From contig NC_018335.1 of NCBI RefSeq assembly GCF_000234665.1, forward strand, positions 248,001 through 312,000: a DNA stretch of 64,000 bases, in the 5' to 3' direction. A program made the position numbers and the translations under genes. Below, in pieces: positions 28,548 to 39,600 of the stretch (positions are counted from its first letter, which is position 1; every line of letters begins with the position of its first letter). This stretch comes from Leishmania mexicana MHOM/GT/2001/U1103 (taxonomy: Eukaryota; Euglenozoa; Kinetoplastea; Trypanosomatida; Trypanosomatidae). The notes under the pieces were generated by a model that saw only the letters and a program-made list of their open reading frames with translations, was not told the origin of the DNA and made no database searches.

Positions 28548-31500
28548 ATGCGGGCCATTGCTCACAGATGGAGGCCGGGGTGTGCTTATTCGGGGGTAGC
28601 GGCACGAACGTTATCCGCGCATGCGTCTCATCAACTCGCCACATTATCTTTTCTGCTGCGAGACCCTCGAGAGTTCCCGGTGGTGATTGTGGCGGGACGC
28701 TCTATGAGCGCCTTCACAAGTCTGTACCGCGCTCTCCCGTCTGCTGCATACATGATGTACAACACGCAAGCTACGCTCGACGGATGCACCGCGCTCATGA
28801 GGGCCGGCTACCAAGATCTGCGGCGTCCGTCATCGGTGCGTTTGGTCCCCCACACTTCAGCACCCCTGGGCCCCGAGCTGTGCGAAAAGAGTGGCGCTTA
28901 CGTGGATGTCATGCGAGCAGCTGCAGAGCCGGCCGGTGACGCAGAGATGGAGCCGTCGTTGGATGCTGAAGATGGGATCGCCGCCGAGTTCTCTGGAGGC
29001 GGTAGCGCCGCTCCGGGTGCGCCGGACGAGGAGCTTCGACAAAGCATTATTTCTTCCTTTACTGAGCAGTTCATCGCGTCCATCAAGGATGAGTGGGGCT
29101 CGCCATCCGCGCATCGGTCCGGCAAAGAGAGAGCACCGGTGCAGCCCGCGGGAAAGTTAGAGGCACGGCTGCGGGGCCGCGATTTCTTGCCCCACAGAAA
29201 GCTTCGCAGTGTCTGCTGTGGCTCCGTCGTCTCTCATCACGACATGCACCACGAGGCACTGCCACACGGCATTCACTGGGTGGTGGCACGGTGGCTCATC
29301 GACTCTGAAGTGGATCTTCGAAAAGTGATGGACGCATGGCGCAGTTTGTTGAGTCAGTCACGCCCTGGCGCGGTCGTTTCTCTTGTACTGTTCGTCAACG
29401 TGGATGTCGTGGACCTCACCTCCCTCATAGGCCCTTCTAGCCTTCGCAAGTTGCAGGGGAGGTTATGTTTTCATAGCAGAGCGACCGAGAATACAAAACT
29501 GTGCCGAGTCTCGCCTTCACCCGAGGGCTGCGCAGCTTGCGCAGCCGTCAGGTGTCCCCTACTCGCGCCTTCGCAGCTGCGGGCCGCCCTGCTTTCTCTG
29601 CAAGTGAAAGCAAGTACCTTTGCGGAATCCTCCTCTGGCTGCGCGCCATCGACTGAGGTGGCAGGTGCAAGCACACTTGGGCAAAGCTTAGGCGCGCAGA
29701 GCGGTGCCGCAGCTGATCTGCCGCGGCAAACAAGGAGCTTAGAGGTTCCTATTGTGAATTGCTGGGCTACGGCACAGACGATGAAGAGAGAGCACTCAAA
29801 ACATGCTCTCAGACTTACAGTTGACGCCTTCAGACATCTGCTTTCCGTGGTCGACGTGCAGCATCCCATGCACCAGCGCCACCTGCGTTGCCAGCGTTCC
29901 TTGCACAATAGCCTTCAGAGGATTCCAGATCCACTCCAGAAGTGGCAGTGGGTGTTGCATAAGGACGGCTCCCCGTATCCCGTTCCACCGGCTGATGCAA
30001 AGCTGTCTCGTGTCTTGCCTTACGTGCTGGTAAAGGATGAAAAGGAGCAGCGCCGGGAGCACCAGCGGGCGCTCCGGTGCAACGCAGTCGCTGCGGCAAC
30101 GTTGCAGAGCCTGAATTCCCAGGGTCTCTCCGCGGCCCCCTCCACAGCGGGCAGTGCCCGGACTCGCGCCCCGTTTCCTAGCCCGAGGTACTTCACTCTC
30201 CTTGTGTCCGATGCGGGATCGCTGCTTGTACGTGATGGGTGTCTCTCGGACCTCTTTGTGATGGAGTTCCAGCCAGCACTGCTAGAGGCGGAGTTGAGCT
30301 CTCATTACTGGCTGTCGGTGCGGGAAAAAGCTCCTCCCGGGATTACAGGCTTGCCATTTAAGCGGCATCGCGCCTTCCTGGAGCTTCTGTCAGCGGCCGA
30401 GAAGTTTGTGTCAGCAGCAATCCCCTCCGCATCCCTGACTCGCGATGTTTTGAAGAATGCTGTGCAGTTTCTCGACAGGTGCGGAGGCGGTCGTGGCCTT
30501 CTGGCGTGGCCGCTCACAGATCCGGCGGAGGGTCATCATCGCCTTCGGGTTGCCTTCACCTTGAGCTATGAGTTCTACGCCGATCCTCTTGTTTTTTCGC
30601 GGCACCCTCGAGGTGCGGTACGAGCAGGTTGCGTGGGGAAGGCGCAGATACGCCACCTTGCATCTGGCACTGACGTAGCGTCGTCCCCCGCTGCTGCCGC
30701 CGCTGGATCTGGGAGTGCAAAGTCACTGTACGTGATAAAGACACTGAAAGATGTTATTAGCTACATACTCGCGACCATGAGGAGGGCTGGCTGGGTCTTG
30801 GTCTGGCAAGAAGATCATCATCGCTGGCCAACCGCGGTGCCACCGCCGCACATGCACCCCCACATCAACCCTATGTCCTCTGCTTTTCCGCTGAGCAGAT
30901 GTGCCGGCCCGTCGCTGAAGGAGCGAATCGCCGAGTCGCTGGAGAGGTGGCGCCAAGAACAGCTGCAGCTCAACAACAAGAGATATGATGTTGACATGTC
31001 GGCTGGGGCGTTGGAGCCGCCATCGTCTCATCAAACGGTGGAGTCGACGAGGGCGGCGACTGTAGACGCGGCCACAGCGTCGCCGTACGCAAGTCTCGAT
31101 GTGTGGCAGACCGCTCTCATCCCTGAAGACGCCGGTGTTTACCTGTGGGAAGGACAAACAGTGTTTCTCGATGACGGTCGCCCGGGTGTCATCGTCGAGT
31201 TCCGACCACCGCCGACGGAGCTGTTCACGCCGATCGAGCAGCACCCGACGGAGGCGAAGCGCGCGTACTGGCGTGTGCAGCAGGAGCTGCACGCCGACTT
31301 CATCCGCTTTTATCGGTGGCGCCGCCACTGTTTTGCTGCGGCAAACCCGCAGCAAGTCACGGCCGCCTTCACCAGCCTCCCGCATTACGTACGAGCACGT
31401 GAAATGACGCATTTTCCTGTGGTGGAGCTGCTGCACACATCCCCAGATGGTAAGCGACCGCTTGTGCAAGTACTGCCGAAACGCGCGATGCAGTACCACG

Positions 31501-32000
31501 TGGCGTATCCGCGCGTGTGCGTCGTGAGTGTCGCGGAGCAGAAGGCCTGGCACGAAGCGCAAGGCTTGCCGGCGCCTTTCAAGGATGAATTGCGGGACGT
31601 GGTGTGGAGACTGTCTACCACAGATCTGGACGACCGCTCTGCGTCGCAGGTGACGCTGTTGCGGCTTCCACTCTCTCCATTTCGCATTGAGGCGGCTGCG
31701 TTGCCTTTCGTGTCTCGTGTGATGGAACTCTCCAGGCACCCTGTTGTCCATCACACGCAACGCACTCTGTGGCCCGAGGCATCTACGAAGGAAAGGCAAG
31801 CGCTTCTTCACAGTTTGAACGTGGAGTGGGCCAGCTGTCATCGAAAAGCCGTCATTCACGACAGGTCGTGTGCCCCGCAGCTGCGGGCGGTGAAAGAGCG
31901 GGCGCACATTAACTGGAGGTCGCTATCCGCGTCGCACCATTCCTCGGAAGCACTCTGTTTTGCCTTCTTCACCGCTCATTCCGAAACTGTGCTGCCTTGA
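28548..32000 (+). CDS. Large unknown protein, 1150 residues, probable mitochondrial targeting
   Basis: No family is recognised. The start at 28548 follows from the acceptor at 28540. The first 38 residues have several Arg/His and small or hydroxylated residues but no acidic residue (MRAIAHRWRPGCAYSGVAAR at the front), typical of a cleaved mitochondrial presequence. The body is globular, with few low-complexity stretches apart from residues about 135-180. Recognisable local features include PVVIVAGRSMSAFTSLYRAL (about 45-65), a middle region KWQWVLHKDGSPYPVPPADA, and a C-terminal block (about 855-1090) rich in Trp/Tyr/Arg such as FIRFYRWRRHCFAA. I see no nucleotide-binding loop, PPR or RRM signature. 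Large orphan proteins of this kind are frequent in kinetoplastid mitoribosome assembly and RNA processing, but that is inference only. Confidence 0.85.
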   Translation: MRAIAHRWRPGCAYSGVAARTLSAHASHQLATLSFLLRDPREFPVVIVAGRSMSAFTSLYRALPSAAYMMYNTQATLDGCTALMRAGYQDLRRPSSVRLVPHTSAPLGPELCEKSGAYVDVMRAAAEPAGDAEMEPSLDAEDGIAAEFSGGGSAAPGAPDEELRQSIISSFTEQFIASIKDEWGSPSAHRSGKERAPVQPAGKLEARLRGRDFLPHRKLRSVCCGSVVSHHDMHHEALPHGIHWVVARWLIDSEVDLRKVMDAWRSLLSQSRPGAVVSLVLFVNVDVVDLTSLIGPSSLRKLQGRLCFHSRATENTKLCRVSPSPEGCAACAAVRCPLLAPSQLRAALLSLQVKASTFAESSSGCAPSTEVAGASTLGQSLGAQSGAAADLPRQTRSLEVPIVNCWATAQTMKREHSKHALRLTVDAFRHLLSVVDVQHPMHQRHLRCQRSLHNSLQRIPDPLQKWQWVLHKDGSPYPVPPADAKLSRVLPYVLVKDEKEQRREHQRALRCNAVAAATLQSLNSQGLSAAPSTAGSARTRAPFPSPRYFTLLVSDAGSLLVRDGCLSDLFVMEFQPALLEAELSSHYWLSVREKAPPGITGLPFKRHRAFLELLSAAEKFVSAAIPSASLTRDVLKNAVQFLDRCGGGRGLLAWPLTDPAEGHHRLRVAFTLSYEFYADPLVFSRHPRGAVRAGCVGKAQIRHLASGTDVASSPAAAAAGSGSAKSLYVIKTLKDVISYILATMRRAGWVLVWQEDHHRWPTAVPPPHMHPHINPMSSAFPLSRCAGPSLKERIAESLERWRQEQLQLNNKRYDVDMSAGALEPPSSHQTVESTRAATVDAATASPYASLDVWQTALIPEDAGVYLWEGQTVFLDDGRPGVIVEFRPPPTELFTPIEQHPTEAKRAYWRVQQELHADFIRFYRWRRHCFAAANPQQVTAAFTSLPHYVRAREMTHFPVVELLHTSPDGKRPLVQVLPKRAMQYHVAYPRVCVVSVAEQKAWHEAQGLPAPFKDELRDVVWRLSTTDLDDRSASQVTLLRLPLSPFRIEAAALPFVSRVMELSRHPVVHHTQRTLWPEASTKERQALLHSLNVEWASCHRKAVIHDRSCAPQLRAVKERAHINWRSLSASHHSSEALCFAFFTAHSETVLP

Positions 32001-35000
32001 AAGCAGAGAAAGGACTGACGGGAGATGAGACACTGCTGAGTCGCTAGCGTGAGCCCACCCGTTGTCGACTTGCCCCTTGTTTTCGCTCCATTGTCGATCG
32101 GATTTACGCCGTGCGACCGCCGTGTGTCTCGTGCGCTCTCTTTCACCGCCTCCCCCACTGTATCGCCTTAACCTTCATCCTCTCCACCGCTCGTAGGTGA
32201 CTGTCGCGACTCGGGTGTACAGGTACTGCGTGCCCTTGTTCGTTTACTCCTTTTCAATCGATTGACCCTGCTTGTTGTCTCTCTGCTAGGTTGCTCCACT
32301 TCATCCACACAGGGACGCATGAGTCCCCTCCCCCTCAACCCCCCGAGCTCACAACAAAACACACACACACACAGTGTCGAGGCTGCGGAAAAGTCCCCCA
32401 CCCCCACCCTCTCTGCTGCTGCTGCAAGAGAGACGGAGAGAGGGAGGGGGAAAAGAAGGAGCATTGGGACGCGTTGGCGTGCACGGTATTCTTGCATTCT
32501 GCCGCTCTCTTGCGACAGTGTGATGATGCCCCTCCCCACCCCCGCCTCCACACCTCCGATCCTATTGTTTGTCTAGCGTTCTTGTGCATCTTGTAAGGGT
32601 GCTGTGTGGACGCTGCAGTGCTCGGGGACGTCGATGACGGAGGAGGAGGCGAGGGGGAGGAAAACCAAAAGAAAGGATAATGTGGCGGACGTGTCCGGAG
32701 ACCCGCGGGGCGAATTTTGAAGTGGAGATAGAGCTGCGTCGCGCTGTTTACTCTTGCTGCTGCTCCATGGAATGACGCAGGCGCCTCCCCCCTTTCATTC
32801 ACCACCGCTACCAGGACAGCTGCTTATCCTCTGTCTTGGTGCGCGTATATGTTGCTTGTACCTCTCTCGCTATCTCCATCCTCTCCTCGTTTCTCATGAC
32901 CTCCTCTTCTCCGCCTCGGAGTGTTTTACGGCGCCGTCCACCTACACACGATCGCCGCTGCAAACAAGAAAGCGGTTCTCACGGCGCCTCGTTACACAGT
33001 CACACACCCCCACACACGAAAGCAGAGGCACTCTGGCTCTTGCCCTTCCCCTTGCGTCCCTCATCTTCTGAGTGTGTGTGTGCTCCTACCACGAAAGGTG
33101 TGGACGCGTCTCCTGCTTCTGTGTTAACCCCTCTGTCTCCCTTGTTGCTGCGGCACCGACCCACGGCTTCCTTTTTTTTCTGTCGCCTTCCTTTTCCCTC
33201 GCACCCCCGCGTTGTGTGTGCGCGCGTCGCTGCCGGTGCCGACTGCGCGTGTAGGTGTACGTGCGACACGGACCGGCCCGAGGAAAATTCGGCAAGAGAA
33301 GCCCAGCAAGACACCAAGAGTGCGCGGTATTGATCATTTTGTTTTTCTTGTGTATCTTTGAGCACCACCAAACGGGAAGACCGGGCGAAGGAAGTGTGAG
33401 CCGAGGTGTGGGTCTCTACACCAAGCAGCAAGACGGCACACCGCGTGGTGGTGGCAGGGAAAAGGCGGTATATAGCAACGCTCCTCTCTTTCACATCTTA
33501 TTGTTTCTTGCCGTGAGCTCCGACTACGTTTTTTTTTGCCCGGTTTTGCTCACTTGTGCTTATCTCCTGTCCCTCTGGTACTGTCAAACGCATCCAGTGC
33601 ATCTTGATGCTGGTGGTTCTGCGAGAAGGTCTTCATCCCACATACGCAGGCGCGCACCCGAGTACACAACCCCCCCTTCCCCTCCCACACACACACACAC
33701 ACACGTGTAAACACCCACCTCTACCACTCTACCCATACACACGCACAAAGGTGTAACGCGCGTGCTCTCAAGACACTTCTCCCTGCGGTTTCTCTTTCAC
33801 TCCCGCTGTTACATCTTTGCCTTTCCCTGTAGAGAATTTCGTTGGTGATTCTTTCGTTGTTTGCTGTTCTCCTGTCTTGCATGTTGTCCTCTATCGTTGA
33901 AGTTGTGTTGTCGTCTACATTGCTGTTTCTCTCTTTTCCTTTTTTCCTTTTTTTCTTCACGGTCTTTCGCTAGTCCTGCGCTGTGCACACGTGTACCTTT
34001 GCATCCTCCTTGTTTCGGCGTCTCGCACACCTGTTTACTGCTGTTGATGTATGTTTGTTGTGTGCGTGTGCGCGCTATCTTTTTTTTTCTTGTAGATTTA
34101 CTGAGTTTTGTGGTTTCTGTAGTGTTGCTGGGGGTTCCTTCTTGGCCTTCGTATTTACTCTAGTTCGAACTTCCTATCGCGGTTTTTTTACTAGCGCGCG
34201 TGCGTGCGCGTGTGCGCGCGTGTGCGTGTGTGTGTGTGTGTGGGTGTATCTGCCTCCCTCCCTCTCTTGCACGTTGTGTGTGCCTGAGTTGCGCAACACC
34301 TCGCCCCGCGCTTGTATTGCCCACCCTTCATTTTTTTTCTTGAGTGTGTGTGAGTGTGAGTGTGTGTGTGTTTTATGGGTTTCGTATTTTTTTTGTTCGT
34401 TTCTTCACCGCTTTCGCTGTTCTACGCTCTGTCCCTCTCTCTCTTATCATTCTCCCTTTTTTTGTTGTTGTCTACTGATCAAGCTCATACACCCTCTTCC
34501 CCCTCTCCCCCAAAAGAAAAGAAACACACACACACACAAAAGTGGCGCACACGGCGTCCTCTGCCCCCCCTCTTCCCGTCTGACCTCGCCATATCTTTTT
34601 CTTTTTTTTTCGCGTGTGTGTGTGCACTTCATTTGTGCGGGTTTAACCTCCCTACCGGGCTTCATCTTTGGCGCCATCGTTTCACTTCTGCTGAAGGACA
34701 CTGAGGTGCGCGTCGGCTCAGAAACGCGATCGTTGAAGGTGGAAGGAGGTGTTTTACAGCTCTCGTACTTATCTTTCTCTCTGCCTATATCATCTACGTG
34801 TGCGTGTGCATGACCGGTGCCTGCTCATAATATTTGTCGATTCAACAGCAGCAGCGTTTTCTTGCTGTTCTCGTGCGTGCGTTCGCTCTCCTTCCTGCAT
34901 CCTCTTTTTTTTGGCCTCCCCAATCTTTTCCACCAAATTCGCACCCCAGCCCTTTAGGTGTAGTCAGCTCTTCTTTTTGTTCGTGCCTGCACGCCTTTTC

Positions 35001-36570
35001 TCTTACTTCCCTCTGCGTGCTCCCTTCCCCACCTATCCCACCCCTCGTCTTCCCCTCGTGTTCGAGTGTGTGCCTCCGCTGCGTGTCCTCTGTTTCTTCC
35101 TTGTTTCACGTGTCTCTCTGCTTTTATATACATACATATACGTATATGTGTTTGTTTGTGCACACACGTCGTCGTTTTTTTGCCCCTCTCTCTCTCGTTG
35201 AAGGGTTTTGTTTTACGCGCGCGCTCTATTCCATCATCATTTCGCTTTTACTTTCCCCCTCCCCCGTTTTTGTGCTTGCGTGCTGCTCGTTTCTCGAGGT
35301 CTGTGTGTCTGTGTCTGTGGCTCGGGCGTGCGTGCGTGCGTGCGTGTGTGTATTCGTCTCTTCACACTAGAAGAAAAGGAGAGCCAACGAACACATTTTT
35401 ATTTTACTTGCCTCTGCCACTTTCTTCTTCGTCCTCCTCGTCTTCTGTTCTTTGTCTCTCTGTCTCTCTTCTGCTTTCTTGATCGCGCGTGTGGGGTGCG
35501 GTCATACTGCTGCGTGTTGGTGTCTGCGTTGCCTTTCCGGGTGTTTGCGAACCGTCCCCCCTCACCCCTCTTGCACACAAGCTCAACAAACAGCATATAC
35601 ACACGACAGACGAACTGACGTCAACACACTTGTACCTTTTACACGCAGGCCACCGTGCACGAGCATACGGCAGTTTTTTACTGTTCTTGTATTCCTTTCT
35701 ATCTTCCAGCGCAATCGACTCGTTCGAGCCTGCACGTCCTCGTCCACCTGTTCTCTCTCTTCTGCCCTTTCTTTTCCGCACCTGGTGCTGTGTCTGTCGG
35801 CGTGTTCTCGTTTGTGTTTAGTGTTTCCTTCTTGTTTTTTTTATTAATATTGCGGTGCCTTTTTTCCTCTCTCCTTCGTGTGGGATCTGTGTGTGTGTGG
35901 GTGGGTGTTGCCTGCGTCCGCTGGGGGGCACCCACGAGCGTACGATAAGGCATCCAGACCTGTGTGTCTCGTCCCCTCTCTCTCCCTTCGCACTCTTCCC
36001 GCTCATCCTTATTTTTCGTTTTTTTTTCGACGATCATACATACACGCACGCGTACCTGCAGTCCCTCTTCTGTTTTGCCTTTGGTTATGTTCTGTGGTGT
36101 AGCTGCTTTTCCTTTGGTTTTACTTTTCTTGTATTCCGCCTTGGCGCTCCCTTCCACTCCCTCTCTCCCCCCACCACGCCACACCGCACCGGACTTTGTA
36201 CGCAAGAGACGAAGGGACGGCAAGTGAGGCGTAGTCGTACGTTGCACTGCTCGACCTCCTTTTTGCTCTTTTTTCCCTTCCTTCCCTTCTTCCGTCTTCA
36301 TTTTCTTTTCTCTGCTTGGTCTGCTCATTGGGGAGCCGGCTTGCGAAGCATCTCCAGCGCGCGGGTCCTCTTGTGTGTTGCCTCCAACAAGGACAACACA
36401 CGTGCAAGCCTCCACGCGCATCGTGGCGAGGCAGAGGGTCATGCAACCGCACGTGCTTTCTATTCTACATAGTGTCTCAATACGCCCTCACACGTACACC
36501 AGTGGAGGGAGCATAGTGGGTTGCGGTGCACCACTGTTAGTGCAGATTCAGCCTCGACGGGGAACGCACA
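32001..36570. other. 4.6-kb gene-poor spacer
   Basis: This is mostly CT-rich and (TG)n/(CA)n sequence. Features include a (CA)n run at 33687-33704, a TG/GC-rich run at 34193-34243, TA-rich sequence near 35125-35150, and many T-runs. It contains many potential acceptors. Long ORFs here are open because pyrimidine tracts contain no stops, not because they code. A weak 85-codon candidate (32319) is listed. I see no RNA gene. Confidence 0.5.
32319..32576 (+). CDS. Weak candidate ORF, 85 residues
   Basis: This ATG ORF lies 8 bases after AG at 32310-32311 and about 30 bases after another AG at 32288-32289, both behind CT-rich sequence. The product is Pro/Ser-rich, then basic (RETERGRGKRRSIGTRWRAR), then hydrophobic. 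Part of the frame runs through a (CA)n repeat. No family is recognised. The composition is consistent with chance. Confidence 0.15.
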   Translation: MSPLPLNPPSSQQNTHTHSVEAAEKSPTPTLSAAAARETERGRGKRRSIGTRWRARYSCILPLSCDSVMMPLPTPASTPPILLFV

Positions 36571-36599
36571 TTCCTTCCGCACACTTCACCGCATCCCAG
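36571..36599 (+). promoter_or_regulatory. Probable SL acceptor for the receptor-like kinase
   Basis: CT-rich sequence ends in AG at 36598-36599, 7 bases before the ATG at 36607. A stronger tract with AG at 36334-36335 is an alternative and would give a 271-base leader containing ATGs. Confidence 0.45.
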
Positions 36600-36606
36600 C
36601 ACAGCA

Positions 36607-39600
36607 ATGTTTAAGGGCAATAGCGTTCAGCCGATCATCATCGACTCCAAGCACTCGTGCACCTCCAGCGATAGCGGCGACGCAGATGGCACTACGTCGC
36701 GGGGTGCACTGATTTTAGCCAACGGGATAGCGGTGTCTCCGGGGCCACCGAGCGGGTCTAGTGCGCCAACGCCGTCTAGAGTCTCCGAGGCTGTGCTCGC
36801 CTCCCGGCAGCCGATTCCGTCGGGTGCCAGCCCATCCGTGGCAGACGGTGGCGCGACCACCGACATGTGGTACGAACCCACTGCCGCCAACTTTCCAGCA
36901 CAACCGCGTGGTTCTGTCATTCGCGTTCTGCCGACTGCTGGTGGCTACGCCACGGGGGAGCAGAACGCCCCTGCGCCGAGCTGGAACGCCCCGAATCTGG
37001 CGCATTCCGTTTCTCAGCCAGGGCAGCACTTTTCACTGCTGGATCTGCAGCAGAGTCATGCGAATAACACGTCCACAACGGCTGGCACGGCCTCGACCAT
37101 GATCCGGAACGCCACGATCCCGGCGTACATCCAGCCCAGCCCGAACCACAGCAACGACCACAACATGAGCCTGTCGCTGAGCCTGCAGAAGCAGAAGGAC
37201 GCGAACGCTGATGATGAGGACTACGCCGACGGCCGACGCATCTTGATGCACAACCCGCTCAAGGGCCATCTCTTCAGCAGCACCTCGGACTCCTCGCTTC
37301 ACAGCTCCATCGGCCAGCCGGAGATGATCGCGGCGGCTTCCAGCAGCGTGCAGAAGGGGAGCAGCGACCCTGGCAACCGTCTCGACACAGCGCTCGGCTT
37401 GTCCGGAGAGGAGACGACGCAGGGACTGGTTACGGAGAACGTCGAGGGCCCGTGTGATGAGAAGCGCGTGAACCTGATTGAGGTGCACGTCATCGACTCG
37501 GACGACGATCCATCCTCGCTTGAGGAGCAGGAGCCACAAGTTTACTGCACCATTCCCAGCCTTCCCGCCGTTGCTTTTATCATGTGCTTTGGCGCCATCA
37601 TTGTGGGGCTGTTGGGCTTCCTTCCCTTCTACTTCGTCGGCGTCAACTCCAACGCGCGCACAACAGAGTATCTGCTGAGTGAGGCCATGAAGGGCGTCGC
37701 CTCTATCACGCAGAACAGCCTGGCGATGCTTCCCGCGTTTGTGCACATTGTGACGTTCAACTACATCAAGCGTCATAACACGACACTGGAGGAGACGAAC
37801 TTGCCCAAGGACCCGGATCAGCTGCTGGTATCGCTCCTCACGGTTCTCACTCGCTTCAACGAGGCCATCTCGTATTTGCGGTTCGTCTACGAAGGCGGTC
37901 TCTACACGAATGCTGGCTACACAGACCCGAAGCCAAGCGATGCGAATCAGACCCGCAAGATCTACGGCGGTCACAGTCGCACGCTCAACACGGTCCCCAT
38001 GCTCGAAATGGACAATGAGAGCGTCACCGCTGTTGAGCCGCCAAACGTCTTGGGTTGCTTCGACTTCCACCGCGAAGTCACCCTCCCTGAAGGTGCCATG
38101 AATCAGATTGTGAAAGCGTGGGTGGCGGACCCGCAGAACAGCACGCGCTGGCTGCTGGCCTCCGATAACACCACTCCGACGTACTTCAACTTTGTGATGC
38201 CTTTCATCGTCAACGGCTCCCTCGGCTACTTCGAGGCTGGCTCCTCATCGGACAAGATCATCGAAGAAACAACCACCCTCGTAAGCTTTCTGCGCAAGAA
38301 CGGTCGCATCTTTCTCGTGGATGCCACACGCAACATTCTTGTCGGTAACAGCTGGAACCAATCAGTGCAGAGCAGAACGGATGACAACGCGATCGGCGCA
38401 ACCATCTACACCCCGACTCGCATCTACGAAATCACCGAGCCCATCATTCTCGCTGCCATGCAGGTGGTTAACGAGAGCGGTAGCTTGACGGAGGTGTTGA
38501 AGGACAAGGACACAGCCCTCATCACCTTTTGGTACAAGGGGAACAACGCATTCCTGAACCTAACAAAGGTGAAGGACTCGTACGGGCTGGACCTCGTTCT
38601 TGGCGTCGTGGTCGTGCGGGCTGACTTCGAGAAGGCCTTCTCCACTGCGCGCACGGCGGCCTTCACGGTGACGGTCTTGGTGGTTGTGATCGCCGCTATC
38701 GTCGCTGTTGTCATCGCGTGGTTTGTCGTGCGGGAGATGAAGCGGCTCATCCCGCAGCTCATCCGCGCGTCAAACCTTGAGGTGTCCCGCGGCGACGGCA
38801 AGGATCACCGCGTGCAGGGCTGGCTGGCGTACATTACGGAGATTCGCGGCATTCACGAGGCCTTCGTGCGCGTCGAGCGGAGTTTGCGAGAGATGCGCAC
38901 GTTTGTGCCGGCGGCCGTCATGACTCTGGCGCCGTCCGACGACTCTCACAGCGACGCGGATCTTGCTGACGGCAAGACGCGCCGTGTGCGTACGCGCTTT
39001 AACGCTAACATAGTCAAGGACAACACGAACGAGTTCTCACGAGTGGATGTGGCGATGGTACTGGTGGACGTGCACCGCGCAATGGACGCGACTGAGGCAT
39101 GCTTTATTATGGATATCATCTCGCAGCGCGCCGAGGAGTACACCGGCTACATCGAGTCCGTCAGTTCTAGCAGCTTCTTCGTCAATTTCGGCACCCAGTC
39201 GCAGAACCCGCTCGTGGTGTCGAAGATTTGCCGCTTCGCGCTCGAGGTGTACCAGTCCGTGCCGGACTTCATGCGCCACCGCGTCGTCTGCTTCGCTGTC
39301 CGCATGCCGTTTCTTGTTGGCACGTGCGGCGCACGGCACAGCAAGGCCCGCGTCGTCTTCGACACGCAGCGGATGCTGGGCATTTCAAAGGTGCTGTGGG
39401 ACATCGGCTGCCACGTCGCCTCTACGACAGACACACTCTCGCACTTCGCCACGAGCAGCGCGCAGATCCCGTGGTACCGGATTGACTGCGTGCGCTTCCC
39501 AGACGAGGTTTCGCAGGTGACACTGTGCGAGCTGCTGGACCCGTGCTCGTCGCTGCAGGATAATGAAAACATGCCAAAGAGGATGGGCGACGGTCTCTCG

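Noticed and set aside
33983..35848. Several long + frames rich in Phe/Leu/Ser/Cys/Val
   Set aside because: They are translations of CT- and TG-rich spacer, where stop codons are rare; composition is unlike the real proteins.
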